Source: Anaerolineales bacterium UBA3071
GTDB taxonomy: Bacteria; Chloroflexota; Anaerolineae; UBA3071
Length of the DNA stretch: 13,122 nt
Direction of reading: 5' to 3'
Assembly: GCA_002366755.1 (NCBI GenBank)
Contig: DFBV01000228.1
Location: 13,199 to 26,320 of the forward strand
The notes under the pieces are model-generated. The model did no database searches. It had not been told where the DNA came from and saw only the letters and a list, made by a program, of their open reading frames with translations. Positions within the stretch are counted from its first letter, which is position 1. Every line of letters starts with the position of its first letter. The position numbers and the translations under genes were made by a program. Positions 1 to 6,137 of the stretch are shown here, piece after piece.

Positions 1-19
1 GCAAAGTCGGAGACTTTGC
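1..19. repeat. Perfect palindrome (REP-like hairpin) at window edge
   Basis: GCAAAGTC and GACTTTGC form a perfect 8-bp stem around a GGA loop. The element touches the left edge of the window, so its arms may be longer. No T-run follows, so it is not a classical intrinsic terminator. It resembles the short dispersed palindromes of REP type; family membership cannot be shown from one copy. Positions 20-164 between this and the next hairpin show nothing I can support. Confidence 0.6.
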
Positions 20-164
20 ACTCCCTTGCCGCAGTCTGCTGCCGGAAGACCACCGAACGGGACGCGACAGCTTGCTGTGGACTATATGGTTCTCGATCGT
101 CTATCCATCGCTCCTGACCATCATGTGGCCCTGCAACTGGAGTCTCAGTAGTTCCAAAAAGCTC

Positions 165-188
165 GCGGTGGACTGCTAAGTCCACCGC
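165..188. repeat. Perfect 10-bp-stem hairpin upstream of hdrB
   Basis: GCGGTGGACT, loop GCTA, then AGTCCACCGC: a perfect 10-bp stem with a 4-nt loop. It stands four bases before a second hairpin (193-216), giving a tandem hairpin pair about 50-100 bases upstream of the HdrB-like gene. It could be a REP/BIME-type element, or a terminator of whatever lies to the left; there is no T-run. Confidence 0.65.
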
Positions 189-192
189 CTTT

Positions 193-216
193 CTGCCGGA
201 CTTGGCGGTCCGGCAG
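193..216. repeat. Perfect 9-bp-stem hairpin, second of a tandem pair
   Basis: CTGCCGGAC, loop TTGGCG, then GTCCGGCAG: a perfect 9-bp stem, extendable by a T-G wobble pair at its base. Together with the hairpin at 165-188 it would make a very stable structure in any transcript reading into the HdrB-like gene, whose start codon is 47 bases further on. Confidence 0.6.
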
Positions 217-263
217 GAGCAAATCTGGATCTACTGAGTCTCGCCATCGGCGAGCAGCAATGC

Positions 264-1121
264 ATGACTAGCAATCTGCGATTTGTCTTCTATCCCGGCT
301 GTCTGGTGCTGCAGCGCATGCCGCAATATGAGCTGGCCACCAAGCGGCTGCTGGCAGCGCTGGGCATTGGGCTCCAAGACATGCCTCAGGCCTCCTGCTG
401 CGGCGCTCCCGTCGTGGAGTCCTTCTCCGACGAGTGGGTGTATCTGGCAGCCTACAACCTGGCCCTGGCCGAGCGTCTGGGCCTGGATGTTCTCACCGTG
501 TGCGGAAGCTGCACGAACTCCCTCAAGCGGGCGCGCCTGGCGTTGCGGGACCCTGAGGTGCGAGAAGATGTGAACAGGCGGCTTGCCGCGTTGGGACTGA
601 GTGTCGAGGGACGGGCTGAGGTCAAACATCTGCTGCAGGTGCTGATGGAGCATCGAGCCGCGCTGAAGGAGAGCGTGACTGCCCCTTTGCGGCTGAAGGT
701 GGCGTTGACCTACCCCTGCCAGGTATTCCGCCCTGGTGATGTCGCCGCCTTCGACGATCCGCTACAGCCGCAGAGCATGCATGAGTTGGTCGCGCTGACG
801 GGAGCGGAGATTGTGGAGACGGGCGTAGAACACGAGTGCTGCGGTTCCACCCTCTACACGAGCAACCAACCTCTGGCGCTTTCGGCCGGGCGGCGCAAAC
901 TGGAAGCTTCTCGGGGTGCAGACGTGCTCGTGGATAGTTGCGGCAACTGCCACTGGCTTCTGGAGCGGATGCAGCGTGCCATCTGGGCTGGGGAACCACA
1001 CAAGCGACTGCCGGTGCTGTTCATGCCGCAACTGCTGGGCCTGGCGCTGGGCCTTGCTCCCGATGAGTTGGGCGTGAACTCCCGCGTTGTAGCGCTGCTG
1101 GGGCGAGACGCACATGATTGA
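264..1121 (+). CDS. hdrB: HdrB-like heterodisulfide reductase subunit (two CCG domains)
   Basis: A 285-residue soluble protein with two complete CCG (cysteine-rich) domains, the motif that binds noncubane [4Fe-4S] clusters in heterodisulfide reductase subunit B. The first reads C13-X31-C45C46-X33-CGSC. The second reads C-X39-CC-X32-CGNC, in the C-terminal half. All ligand positions are intact, so an active disulfide/thiol redox or electron-transfer role is plausible. The start at 264 places the family's FYPGC motif at residues 9-13, as expected; the ribosome binding site is weak. The gene overlaps the HdrC-like gene by 8 bases, so the two are translationally coupled. No HdrA (flavin) subunit is present in the window. 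CCG proteins also occur in GlpC-, GlcF- and LutA-type oxidoreductases, but the HdrB-size protein plus separate HdrC fits Hdr best. The physiological substrate is unknown. Confidence 0.85.
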   Translation: MTSNLRFVFYPGCLVLQRMPQYELATKRLLAALGIGLQDMPQASCCGAPVVESFSDEWVYLAAYNLALAERLGLDVLTVCGSCTNSLKRARLALRDPEVREDVNRRLAALGLSVEGRAEVKHLLQVLMEHRAALKESVTAPLRLKVALTYPCQVFRPGDVAAFDDPLQPQSMHELVALTGAEIVETGVEHECCGSTLYTSNQPLALSAGRRKLEASRGADVLVDSCGNCHWLLERMQRAIWAGEPHKRLPVLFMPQLLGLALGLAPDELGVNSRVVALLGRDAHD

Positions 1122-1476
1122 GAACTGCACCCACTGCGGCTTGTGCAGGGAGGTCTGCCCGGCCGAGAAACTTGGCGGGCGAACCATCACTTCCCTGTTG
1201 AGCGGCGGTGACGAGTACTCCGCTTGGCTGTGCTGTTGCTGCCAACTTTGTCAGGAGGTCTGCCCGGAGGGCGTGGATATCCACCAGGTGATGATGTGCG
1301 AGAGGCGCCGGGAGCCGGCCCCGGATCCGCACCGTCGAAGCTTTGAGAACGTGTTGCGCTACGGCTACGCCTTCCCCATCACGGAGGACATCAACGCCAT
1401 GCGTTCCGCTCATGGTCTAGATCCGGTGGAGCTCATCTCCGCTGAGCAGGTGAGGCTGTTGCTGCACTGCTTGTAG
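1114..1476 (+). CDS. hdrC: HdrC-like 2[4Fe-4S] ferredoxin-type subunit
   Basis: A 120-residue protein with two ferredoxin-type cluster motifs near its N-terminus. The first is C5-xx-C8-xx-C11-xxx-C15-P and the second C40-xx-C43-xx-C46-xxx-C50-P. This is the HdrC arrangement, carrying electrons to the HdrB subunit. It is shorter than many HdrC proteins. The second motif is unusual: residues 40-43 are four consecutive cysteines (WLCCCCQLC), where the two middle positions are usually not Cys. The start overlaps the end of the HdrB-like gene by 8 bases, with GGGGCGAG at 1100-1107 as ribosome binding site. The HdrBC pair and the dehydratase genes downstream share strand and region, but a 108-base repeat-bearing gap separates them. 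A common operon is therefore likely, not certain. Confidence 0.8.
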   Translation: MIENCTHCGLCREVCPAEKLGGRTITSLLSGGDEYSAWLCCCCQLCQEVCPEGVDIHQVMMCERRREPAPDPHRRSFENVLRYGYAFPITEDINAMRSAHGLDPVELISAEQVRLLLHCL

Positions 1477-1480
1477 AGTA

Positions 1481-1546
1481 GTCAGCGGAAGAGCGGAACC
1501 AAAAGGGGAGCACTGCTGTTTCCGTTCTTTCCGCTTTTCCGCTGAC
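1481..1546. repeat. Inverted-repeat element built of AGCGGAA units, just after hdrC
   Basis: The left arm at 1481-1497 (GTCAGCGGAAGAGCGGA) pairs with 1530-1546, with one mismatch in 17, around a 32-nt centre. The right arm read on the - strand continues with further GCGGAA-like units up to 1518. The element starts 4 bases after the hdrC stop codon. No T-run follows. A related copy in the same orientation lies at 6056-6084, also immediately after a stop codon. It fills most of the 108-base gap between hdrC and the PrsW-type gene and could act as a 3'-end stabiliser or attenuator, or simply be a mobile repeat. Confidence 0.65.
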
Positions 1547-1584
1547 AAGGTCCCTTTGCCCCGTAGTCTTTGAGGAACCGGATC

Positions 1585-2823
1585 ATGCGCAAACCGCTGC
1601 AGGTGTTGGCGGTCATTGGAGGCCTGAGCGCGGCAGTGCTGGGCTTGATCGCCGGCCTGTTTTTGGCGGTGTTGCCCTGGCTGGGGTTGGAAGGTGACAC
1701 GGGAAGACTGCCGGGCTTCGTTGTGGCCGTGGCCTTTGTCGCTCTGGGGTGTGGATTGGGGCTGCCCCTGGCCGCGACGGCCCTCCAGGCGTTGAGCGGC
1801 AAGCCCTCTCGGCCGCTGCGCTGGCCTCGCTTCGGGCTGCTGGCTCTTCTTTTCCTGCTGGCCGTGGCCATAGGCCAGGTCGTTCTCTCCTACGCCCCCG
1901 TGCCGTGGCTTTTCTTCCCCTACTTCTACGTCCTCGGCATTGTGCTGCCCGTGGTCGCCGTGTTGAGCCTTGTGGGACGCCGTCTGGCTCGCGGTGGACT
2001 GACGACCAACTGGCGGGAGGTGCTGGCGCAGGTGGTGAGCGGTGCTTTCCTGGGTACAGCAGCTGCCTTTGCCTTGGAAATCGGCCTGTTCTTCGTCTTG
2101 GGCCTTGTCGCCGTGGTTCTCTTGGCCCTGACGCCTGGTGGCTTCGAGCAGTTGCAGACGTTTTTCGCTGAGCCTCAACTGGCAGAAGGGTTCCCAGATC
2201 TCAGCCACTTGCAGCCTCTGCTCCGTTCACCATGGCTGATTGGCCTGGTGTTTTTCGGGATGGCCGTGGTTGCCCCGGCCATCGAGGAAGCGGCGAAAAC
2301 GCTTGGCGTGCTGCTGATGAGCTACCGGCGGCCGAGCCAGGCGCGGGCCTTCCTCTGGGGAGTGGCAGGAGGTGCTGGCTTTGCCCTGGTCGAGGGGCTG
2401 CTGAATGGCGCACTGGTGCTGGCCGAGCAACAGATGTGGGCATTCTCCATCGTCGCCCGGGCGGGGACCGTCGTCATCCATTGCCTGGCGGGTGGACTGG
2501 TGGGGTTGGGTTGGCAGGCGTTGTTCAGCGGGCGGCGCCGCTGGCGTGGACTGGGTTGCTACGTCGTGGCTGTAGCGATGCACGGGCTGTGGAACGCGCT
2601 GGTAGTAGGTGTGGCCTTCGCCGGGCTGCTGACCTCAGAGGGTGCCGCAGACGACATGATCCAGGGGGTGGGTGCTTTGGGTGTCGCCTTGGTGGGCTTC
2701 GTGTTGCTGGCTTTGCTGGTGGCGCAGTTTCTGCTCCTCCTTTACCTCTCTCAGCGACTGGCGAGGACTCTGCCTTCGCCCGTCGTCCCAGAGGGCGCTG
2801 GTTCCCCCGACGCAGGCCCATGA
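1585..2823 (+). CDS. PrsW-family intramembrane metalloprotease-like protein
   Basis: A 412-residue, very hydrophobic multi-pass membrane protein. The PrsW signature is visible in order: EEAAK (E234, E235, K238), FALVE (F266-E270), an IH pair at H299 followed by a glycine-rich helix, and HGLWN (H333-N337). These are the conserved blocks of the PrsW/CPBP-like glutamic or metal-dependent membrane proteases, which clip membrane-bound anti-sigma factors in Bacillus. Five or so membrane helices precede the core and at least one follows it. The ATG at 1585 is chosen over TTG at 1570 because GAGGAA (1572-1577) lies 7 bases ahead of it. The stop overlaps the ATG of a short FGGY-like remnant (ATGA), and the activase gene follows. 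Why a membrane protease sits in this redox cluster is unclear; its substrate cannot be inferred. Confidence 0.8.
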   Translation: MRKPLQVLAVIGGLSAAVLGLIAGLFLAVLPWLGLEGDTGRLPGFVVAVAFVALGCGLGLPLAATALQALSGKPSRPLRWPRFGLLALLFLLAVAIGQVVLSYAPVPWLFFPYFYVLGIVLPVVAVLSLVGRRLARGGLTTNWREVLAQVVSGAFLGTAAAFALEIGLFFVLGLVAVVLLALTPGGFEQLQTFFAEPQLAEGFPDLSHLQPLLRSPWLIGLVFFGMAVVAPAIEEAAKTLGVLLMSYRRPSQARAFLWGVAGGAGFALVEGLLNGALVLAEQQMWAFSIVARAGTVVIHCLAGGLVGLGWQALFSGRRRWRGLGCYVVAVAMHGLWNALVVGVAFAGLLTSEGAADDMIQGVGALGVALVGFVLLALLVAQFLLLLYLSQRLARTLPSPVVPEGAGSPDAGP

Positions 2824-2906
2824 CCCAGTACATCATCGTCCATGACGTGGGCACGGGCGGCAACAAGGCTGTGCTGAAGGAGAGACAATGCATTACGCCG
2901 GTGTAG
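2820..2906 (+). pseudogene. 28-codon remnant resembling the N-terminus of an FGGY carbohydrate kinase
   Basis: This ORF starts in an ATGA overlap with the PrsW stop codon. It reads MTQYIIVHDVGTGGNKAVL (first 19 residues), then nine codons that run through the Shine-Dalgarno and start of the activase gene, ending at TAG 2904-2906. The first part matches the beginning of FGGY-family sugar kinases: a beta strand followed by the phosphate-1 loop, D-x-G-T-x-G-x-K-A. About 450-500 residues of such a kinase are missing. The simplest reading is that an FGGY kinase gene once lay between the protease and the activase. A deletion then joined its first about 57 bases to the activase ribosome binding site. 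It may now act as a translated leader coupling PrsW to the activase. The alternative, a duplicated activase N-terminus, fits less well because the activase has DVGAITAK at this loop. Confidence 0.55.
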
Positions 2907-3655
2907 ATGTAGGAGCCATCACGGCCAAGGCGGCCCTCCTCGACGACAACGAGTTGGTGGCTTCGGCGGTCATCGCTGCCGGATACAACCGCGTCGAGGC
3001 GGCCCGTGAGGTTCTGGCTCAGGCGTTGCAGCAAGTGGGGCTGGCGCGAGAGGACATTGCCCGCCTGGTGGCCACCGGCTACGGCCGCGTGCAAGTGCCC
3101 AACGCCGACCGCACGGTCACCGAAATCACCTGCCACGGGCGAGGATCGCACTGGCTCTGCCCCGATGTGCGTACGGTCATTGACATCGGCGGACAGGACT
3201 CCAAGGGAATCGCCGTCAATGGTGTGGGCAAAGTGGTGGACTTCGTGATGAACGACAAGTGCGCCGCTGGCACCGGACGGTTCCTGGAAGTCATGGCGCA
3301 TGCACTGGAGGAGGACCTGGCCCGCTTTGCCGAGTTGTCGCTGAGCGCTCAGCGCCGCGTGGCTATCAGCAGCACGTGCACTGTCTTTGCCGAATCCGAG
3401 GTGGTGACCCACATTGCCGCCGGCGCGCCGAAGGCGGCCATCATCGCCGGCATTCATGAAGCCATCGCTGCTCGCGTCGCTAGCATGGTGAGCCACATCC
3501 CTGTGCGGGAGGTGGTGATGCTCACCGGCGGCGTGGCCCGCAACGGAGGCGTGGCGCGGATGCTGGAGGAGAGGCTGGAGCGCACCATCCTCGTGCTGCC
3601 TGAAGCACAGATCACGGGAGCGATTGGCGCGGCGCTCTTTGCACGCGATGGGTAG
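2888..3655 (+). CDS. 2-hydroxyacyl-CoA dehydratase activase (BadF/BadG/BcrA/HgdC family ATPase)
   Basis: A 255-residue ASKHA-fold ATPase. Visible motifs are the phosphate-1 loop GVDVGAITAK (5-14), DIGGQDSK (99-106), MNDKCAAGTGRFLE (121-134), SSTCTVFAESEV (161-172) and TGGVARN (213-219). C125 and C164 are the two cysteines that let the homodimer hold one [4Fe-4S] cluster between subunits. The family couples ATP hydrolysis to injection of a single low-potential electron into its partner dehydratase or reductase. The length is that of single-gene activators of HgdC type; benzoyl-CoA reductase has two different ATPase subunits. A good ribosome binding site (AAGGAG, 2877-2882) lies within the FGGY-like remnant, whose ORF overlaps this start. 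The partner subunits follow directly, 20 bases after the stop. Confidence 0.93.
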   Translation: MHYAGVDVGAITAKAALLDDNELVASAVIAAGYNRVEAAREVLAQALQQVGLAREDIARLVATGYGRVQVPNADRTVTEITCHGRGSHWLCPDVRTVIDIGGQDSKGIAVNGVGKVVDFVMNDKCAAGTGRFLEVMAHALEEDLARFAELSLSAQRRVAISSTCTVFAESEVVTHIAAGAPKAAIIAGIHEAIAARVASMVSHIPVREVVMLTGGVARNGGVARMLEERLERTILVLPEAQITGAIGAALFARDG

Positions 3656-3675
3656 GTTGGGAATTGGACGACGGT

Positions 3676-4842
3676 ATGACTCGTAGCGACGAGATACTCA
3701 GCACGTTCCAGGACATCGGTGAGATGTCACTGCGGAACTGGCGGGAGCGCTTTCCCGACTATCGGCCGCTAGGCTTCTTGAGCGGTTACGTGCCGGAGGA
3801 ACTGTTTCACGCCGCGGGATTCTCCCCCGTGTTCCTTCTTCACGGTCGAGAGGGCTGCGGCCACGCCCAGGCACATCTGCCGGGCTTCACCTGTTGGGTG
3901 GTGCGCAGCGCACTCGACCGGGCGCTGTCGGGGGAGCTGTCGGCTTTGGCAGGCGTGGCCTTCGCCCATACCTGCGATGCTGTGCAGGCACTGGCCGATC
4001 TCTGGCCGCGAGTGGTGCCCAATCCTCCTGCCCTCTACGTCGCCATGCCGCACCACCTGGCCGCGCCGGCTGCCCGTCCGTACCTGTTGGCCGAGTTGCA
4101 GAGGCTGCGGGAGCGGTTGGAGCAGATCACCGACAGAGCGCTCAGCGACGAGGCGCTGCGCGAGAGTATCGCTTTGCACAACCGCACGCGAGCCCTCGTG
4201 CGGCAACTGTACGAGGTAGCCGACCGCCTGCCCGCGCCAGCGCTGCACACCGCTCTCCAGGCAGCTTTCCTCATGCCCAAAGAGGTCTACAATCCGCTGA
4301 TGGCCGACCTCTTGGACACGCTGGAAGCCCACGCAGAGCTGGCCCTTGCCAAGGGCGAAGACCCTAAGGGTTCTCCGAAATTCTTAGGGTCTCAGCACCA
4401 TCACCGTCCCCGCCTTTTCGTCGTCGGCCCTGAGTTGGCTGACCCAACGCTGTACCAGGTCATCGCCGATGCAGGAGGTCGCGTCGTGGGCGATTTGCTG
4501 GACCTGGGGCAGCGCTACTTCGCTCGTGCGGTGGGCGAAACGGGCGGTCCGTTGGAAGCGTTGGCAGAGCACACCCTCGCCATGCTGCCCACGCCGACGA
4601 AGTACCATCCGCAGCGGCGGCGGGAAGCGCACCTGCTGGACATGGTGAGCGCAGGCGAGGCCGATGGTGTCATCTTCGCTCGCCAGAAGTTCTGCGACCC
4701 CCACGGCTTCGATGTTGTGACGCTGAAGACCGCACTGGACAAAGCCAACGTGCCCCATCTGCTCGTCGAACTTGAGCAGACGCCTCACATCGGTCAGATG
4801 CGCACGCGGGTCGAAGCTTTCCTGGAGATGATCGGAGCGTAG
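3676..4842 (+). CDS. 2-hydroxyacyl-CoA dehydratase / benzoyl-CoA reductase family subunit (HgdB/BcrC-like)
   Basis: A 388-residue member of the HGD-D family, one half of the catalytic heterodimer that accepts an electron from the activase. Family landmarks are PLGFLSGYVPEELFHAAG (about 31-48) and cysteines C61, C73, C100 (AHTCDAVQ) and C340 (KFCDPHGFD). The CD pairs are typical [4Fe-4S] ligand sites, and the C-terminal end RVEAFLEM is shared with the next gene's product. ATG 3676 is preferred over TTG 3664, which would leave its ribosome binding site too close. Residues 229-239 (DPKGSPKFLGS) are encoded by a perfect palindrome inserted in frame in the linker between the two domains (see 4359-4392). 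The gene ends 2 bases before the next subunit gene. Substrate candidates include a 2-hydroxyacyl-CoA or another activated compound; no CoA-transferase gene is nearby to decide. Confidence 0.9.
   Translation: MTRSDEILSTFQDIGEMSLRNWRERFPDYRPLGFLSGYVPEELFHAAGFSPVFLLHGREGCGHAQAHLPGFTCWVVRSALDRALSGELSALAGVAFAHTCDAVQALADLWPRVVPNPPALYVAMPHHLAAPAARPYLLAELQRLRERLEQITDRALSDEALRESIALHNRTRALVRQLYEVADRLPAPALHTALQAAFLMPKEVYNPLMADLLDTLEAHAELALAKGEDPKGSPKFLGSQHHHRPRLFVVGPELADPTLYQVIADAGGRVVGDLLDLGQRYFARAVGETGGPLEALAEHTLAMLPTPTKYHPQRRREAHLLDMVSAGEADGVIFARQKFCDPHGFDVVTLKTALDKANVPHLLVELEQTPHIGQMRTRVEAFLEMIGA
4359..4392. repeat. In-frame palindromic element inside the dehydratase subunit gene
   Basis: AGACCCTAAG (4359-4368) and CTTAGGGTCT (4383-4392) are perfect 10-bp inverted arms around a 14-nt centre. 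The centre can extend the stem by two G-U and two T-A pairs, leaving a 6-nt loop. The part from 4360 to 4392 is exactly 11 codons and adds DPKGSPKFLGS to the protein without a stop. It falls between a helical segment ending in AKGE and the QHHHRPRLFVVG strand, a linker where extra residues would be tolerated. It looks like a REP-like element that invaded a gene, comparable in principle to the Rickettsia palindromic elements. Confidence 0.6.
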
Positions 4843-4844
4843 CC

Positions 4845-6050
4845 ATGCCCAAGTATCCCCGACTGCAGAGCCTGAAGGCCATCAACCGGGTGATGGAGCG
4901 GTACTACGTGAAGCGCAAGCTGATGGCCCGTTTGAAGCCCATGGCCTACGTCACCAGCGGCGCGCCGGTGGAGATCCTGGAGACGATGGGGGTGCTGACC
5001 CTGTATCCGGAGAACTACGGGGCGCTGTGCGGCGCGCGCCGCGACGCGGTCAGGCTGTGCGAGGTAGCGGAAGAGGACGGCTACTCCCAGGACCTTTGCT
5101 CCTACGCCCGCAGCCACATCGGAGCGGTGAAGCAACCCGACGGCGCACCGCTGAATGGCCTGCCCAAACCCGACCTTTTGCTCTGCTGCAACAACATCTG
5201 CGGGACGGTGCTCAAGTGGTACGAAGTGCTGGCCGATCACTACAGCGTGCCGCTCTTCGTTCTCGACGTTCCCTTCCAGCGCGAGCCGCAGTCCGAGCCC
5301 CACGCTGTGCAGTACGTCACTGATCAGCTAGAAGCGCTCATCGCCTGGACGGAAGAGGTGACCGGCCGCCGGTGGAAGCCGAAGAAGTTCCGCGAGGTGC
5401 TGGCGCTGTCCAACGAGACGGTCAGCCTGTGGGGGGAGATCCGCGATCTGGGCATGCACAAGCCTTCGCCTGTCAACGCGCCCGACCTCTTCGTGGCCAT
5501 GGCCCCCATCGTCGCGCTGCGAGGCACGCGACAGGCGGTGCAGGTGTACAAGGGGTTCAAGGCCGAGCTGAAGGCGCGAGTGGCCGACGGTGTTGCTGCC
5601 GTGCCTGGCGAACGCTACCGCTTGCTGTGGGACAACATCGCCATCTGGTACCGGCTGTATCGCTTCTTCCGGCCCTTCATGGATGCGGGTGCCTGCTTCG
5701 TGACCGACAGCTACACCAATGCCTGGTCGGCAGCAGAGCCGGTGGACCTGGACGATCCGCTGACCAGCATGGCCCGTACTCTGTTGGCCGTCTACATCAA
5801 CCTGGACCTGGAGACGCGCGCTGGCATCGTCGCCGACCTGGCCCAGCGCTTCGCTGTGGATGGCATGGTGATGCACGCTAACTGGAGCTGCAAGCCCTTC
5901 TCCTTGACGCAGAGCGATATCCAGGCCGCTGTGCGGGAGCAGATGACGCTGCCCACGTTGATGCTGGAAGCGGACATGTGCGATTCCCGTCGCTACAACA
6001 ACGGTGCGATCCGGGAGCGTATTGCTGCCTTCTTGGAGATGTTGGGGTAA
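4845..6050 (+). CDS. 2-hydroxyacyl-CoA dehydratase / benzoyl-CoA reductase family subunit (HgdA/BcrB-like)
   Basis: A 401-residue second subunit of the HGD-D family. Landmarks are YPENYGALCGARR (54-66), AEEDGYSQDLCSYARSHIG (75-93, with C85), LPKPDLLLCCNNICGTVLKWYE (106-127, with C114, C115, C119), LDVPF (140-144), HANWSCKP (344-351, C349) and LEADMCD (374-380). C85, C119 and C349 match the usual three cysteine ligands of the subunit's [4Fe-4S] cluster. With the preceding gene it should form the heterodimer that takes electrons from the activase and removes water from, or reduces, a CoA-activated substrate. GGAG (4834-4837) is 7 bases before the ATG, inside the preceding gene's end. A pair of cysteines next to C119 is unusual enough to note but does not by itself indicate a larger cluster. 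It is the last gene of the block; a repeat element follows 5 bases after the stop. Confidence 0.9.
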   Translation: MPKYPRLQSLKAINRVMERYYVKRKLMARLKPMAYVTSGAPVEILETMGVLTLYPENYGALCGARRDAVRLCEVAEEDGYSQDLCSYARSHIGAVKQPDGAPLNGLPKPDLLLCCNNICGTVLKWYEVLADHYSVPLFVLDVPFQREPQSEPHAVQYVTDQLEALIAWTEEVTGRRWKPKKFREVLALSNETVSLWGEIRDLGMHKPSPVNAPDLFVAMAPIVALRGTRQAVQVYKGFKAELKARVADGVAAVPGERYRLLWDNIAIWYRLYRFFRPFMDAGACFVTDSYTNAWSAAEPVDLDDPLTSMARTLLAVYINLDLETRAGIVADLAQRFAVDGMVMHANWSCKPFSLTQSDIQAAVREQMTLPTLMLEADMCDSRRYNNGAIRERIAAFLEMLG

Positions 6051-6055
6051 GGTTT

Positions 6056-6084
6056 GTCAGCGGAGAAGTGGAAGGAGCGGAACC
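6056..6084 (+). repeat. Second copy of the AGCGGAA-unit repeat, after the dehydratase gene
   Basis: The 29 bases match the right arm at 1518-1546 (read on the - strand) at 24 of 29 positions. They share both ends, GTCAGCGGA and GAGCGGAACC, with the left arm at 1481-1500. Between those ends this copy has three AGCGGAA-like units and the left arm at 1481 has two, so the unit number varies. It begins 5 bases after the TAA of the upstream gene, in the same orientation as the copy after hdrC. No second arm is seen here. Confidence 0.6.
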
Positions 6085-6137
6085 TCTGCTGGGCCGCATC
6101 GCCGTGAACAAGTGATGAGCGGTTTCGTGAGTGGTTT

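Noticed and set aside
2..151. Open frame from the left edge ending in TAG at 149-151, possibly the tail of an upstream gene
   Set aside because: It begins inside a palindromic repeat, shows no recognisable protein pattern, and other frames are equally open over this short span.
163..176. 14-base match CTCGCGGTGGACTG between the hairpin region and the PrsW gene near 1989
   Set aside because: One such match is expected about as often as not in a window of this size, and the second site lacks the palindrome.
1481..1546. CRISPR-like array of GCGGAA units
   Set aside because: Units are only 7-8 bases, adjacent rather than separated by spacers, and arranged as an inverted repeat.
1570..1584. TTG start for the PrsW-type protein at 1570
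   Set aside because: GAGGAA at 1572-1577 is correctly spaced for ATG 1585 and would be inside the coding sequence if TTG 1570 were used.
1417..3496. Long - strand open frames (1417-2208 and 2525-3496) opposite the PrsW and activase genes
   Set aside because: They are glutamine-, arginine- and histidine-rich low-complexity shadows of high-GC genes on the + strand, with no recognisable domains.
3664..3675. TTG start for the first dehydratase subunit
   Set aside because: Its only purine-rich site is adjacent to the codon. ATG 3676 has GGA at a normal distance and family similarity begins after it.
2888..6050. Benzoyl-CoA reductase (class I) or nitrogenase-like double-cubane protein as the specific identity
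   Set aside because: Class I benzoyl-CoA reductase needs two ATPase subunits and only one is present. Double-cubane proteins are encoded as a single catalytic subunit, while here there are two. The family call is kept general.
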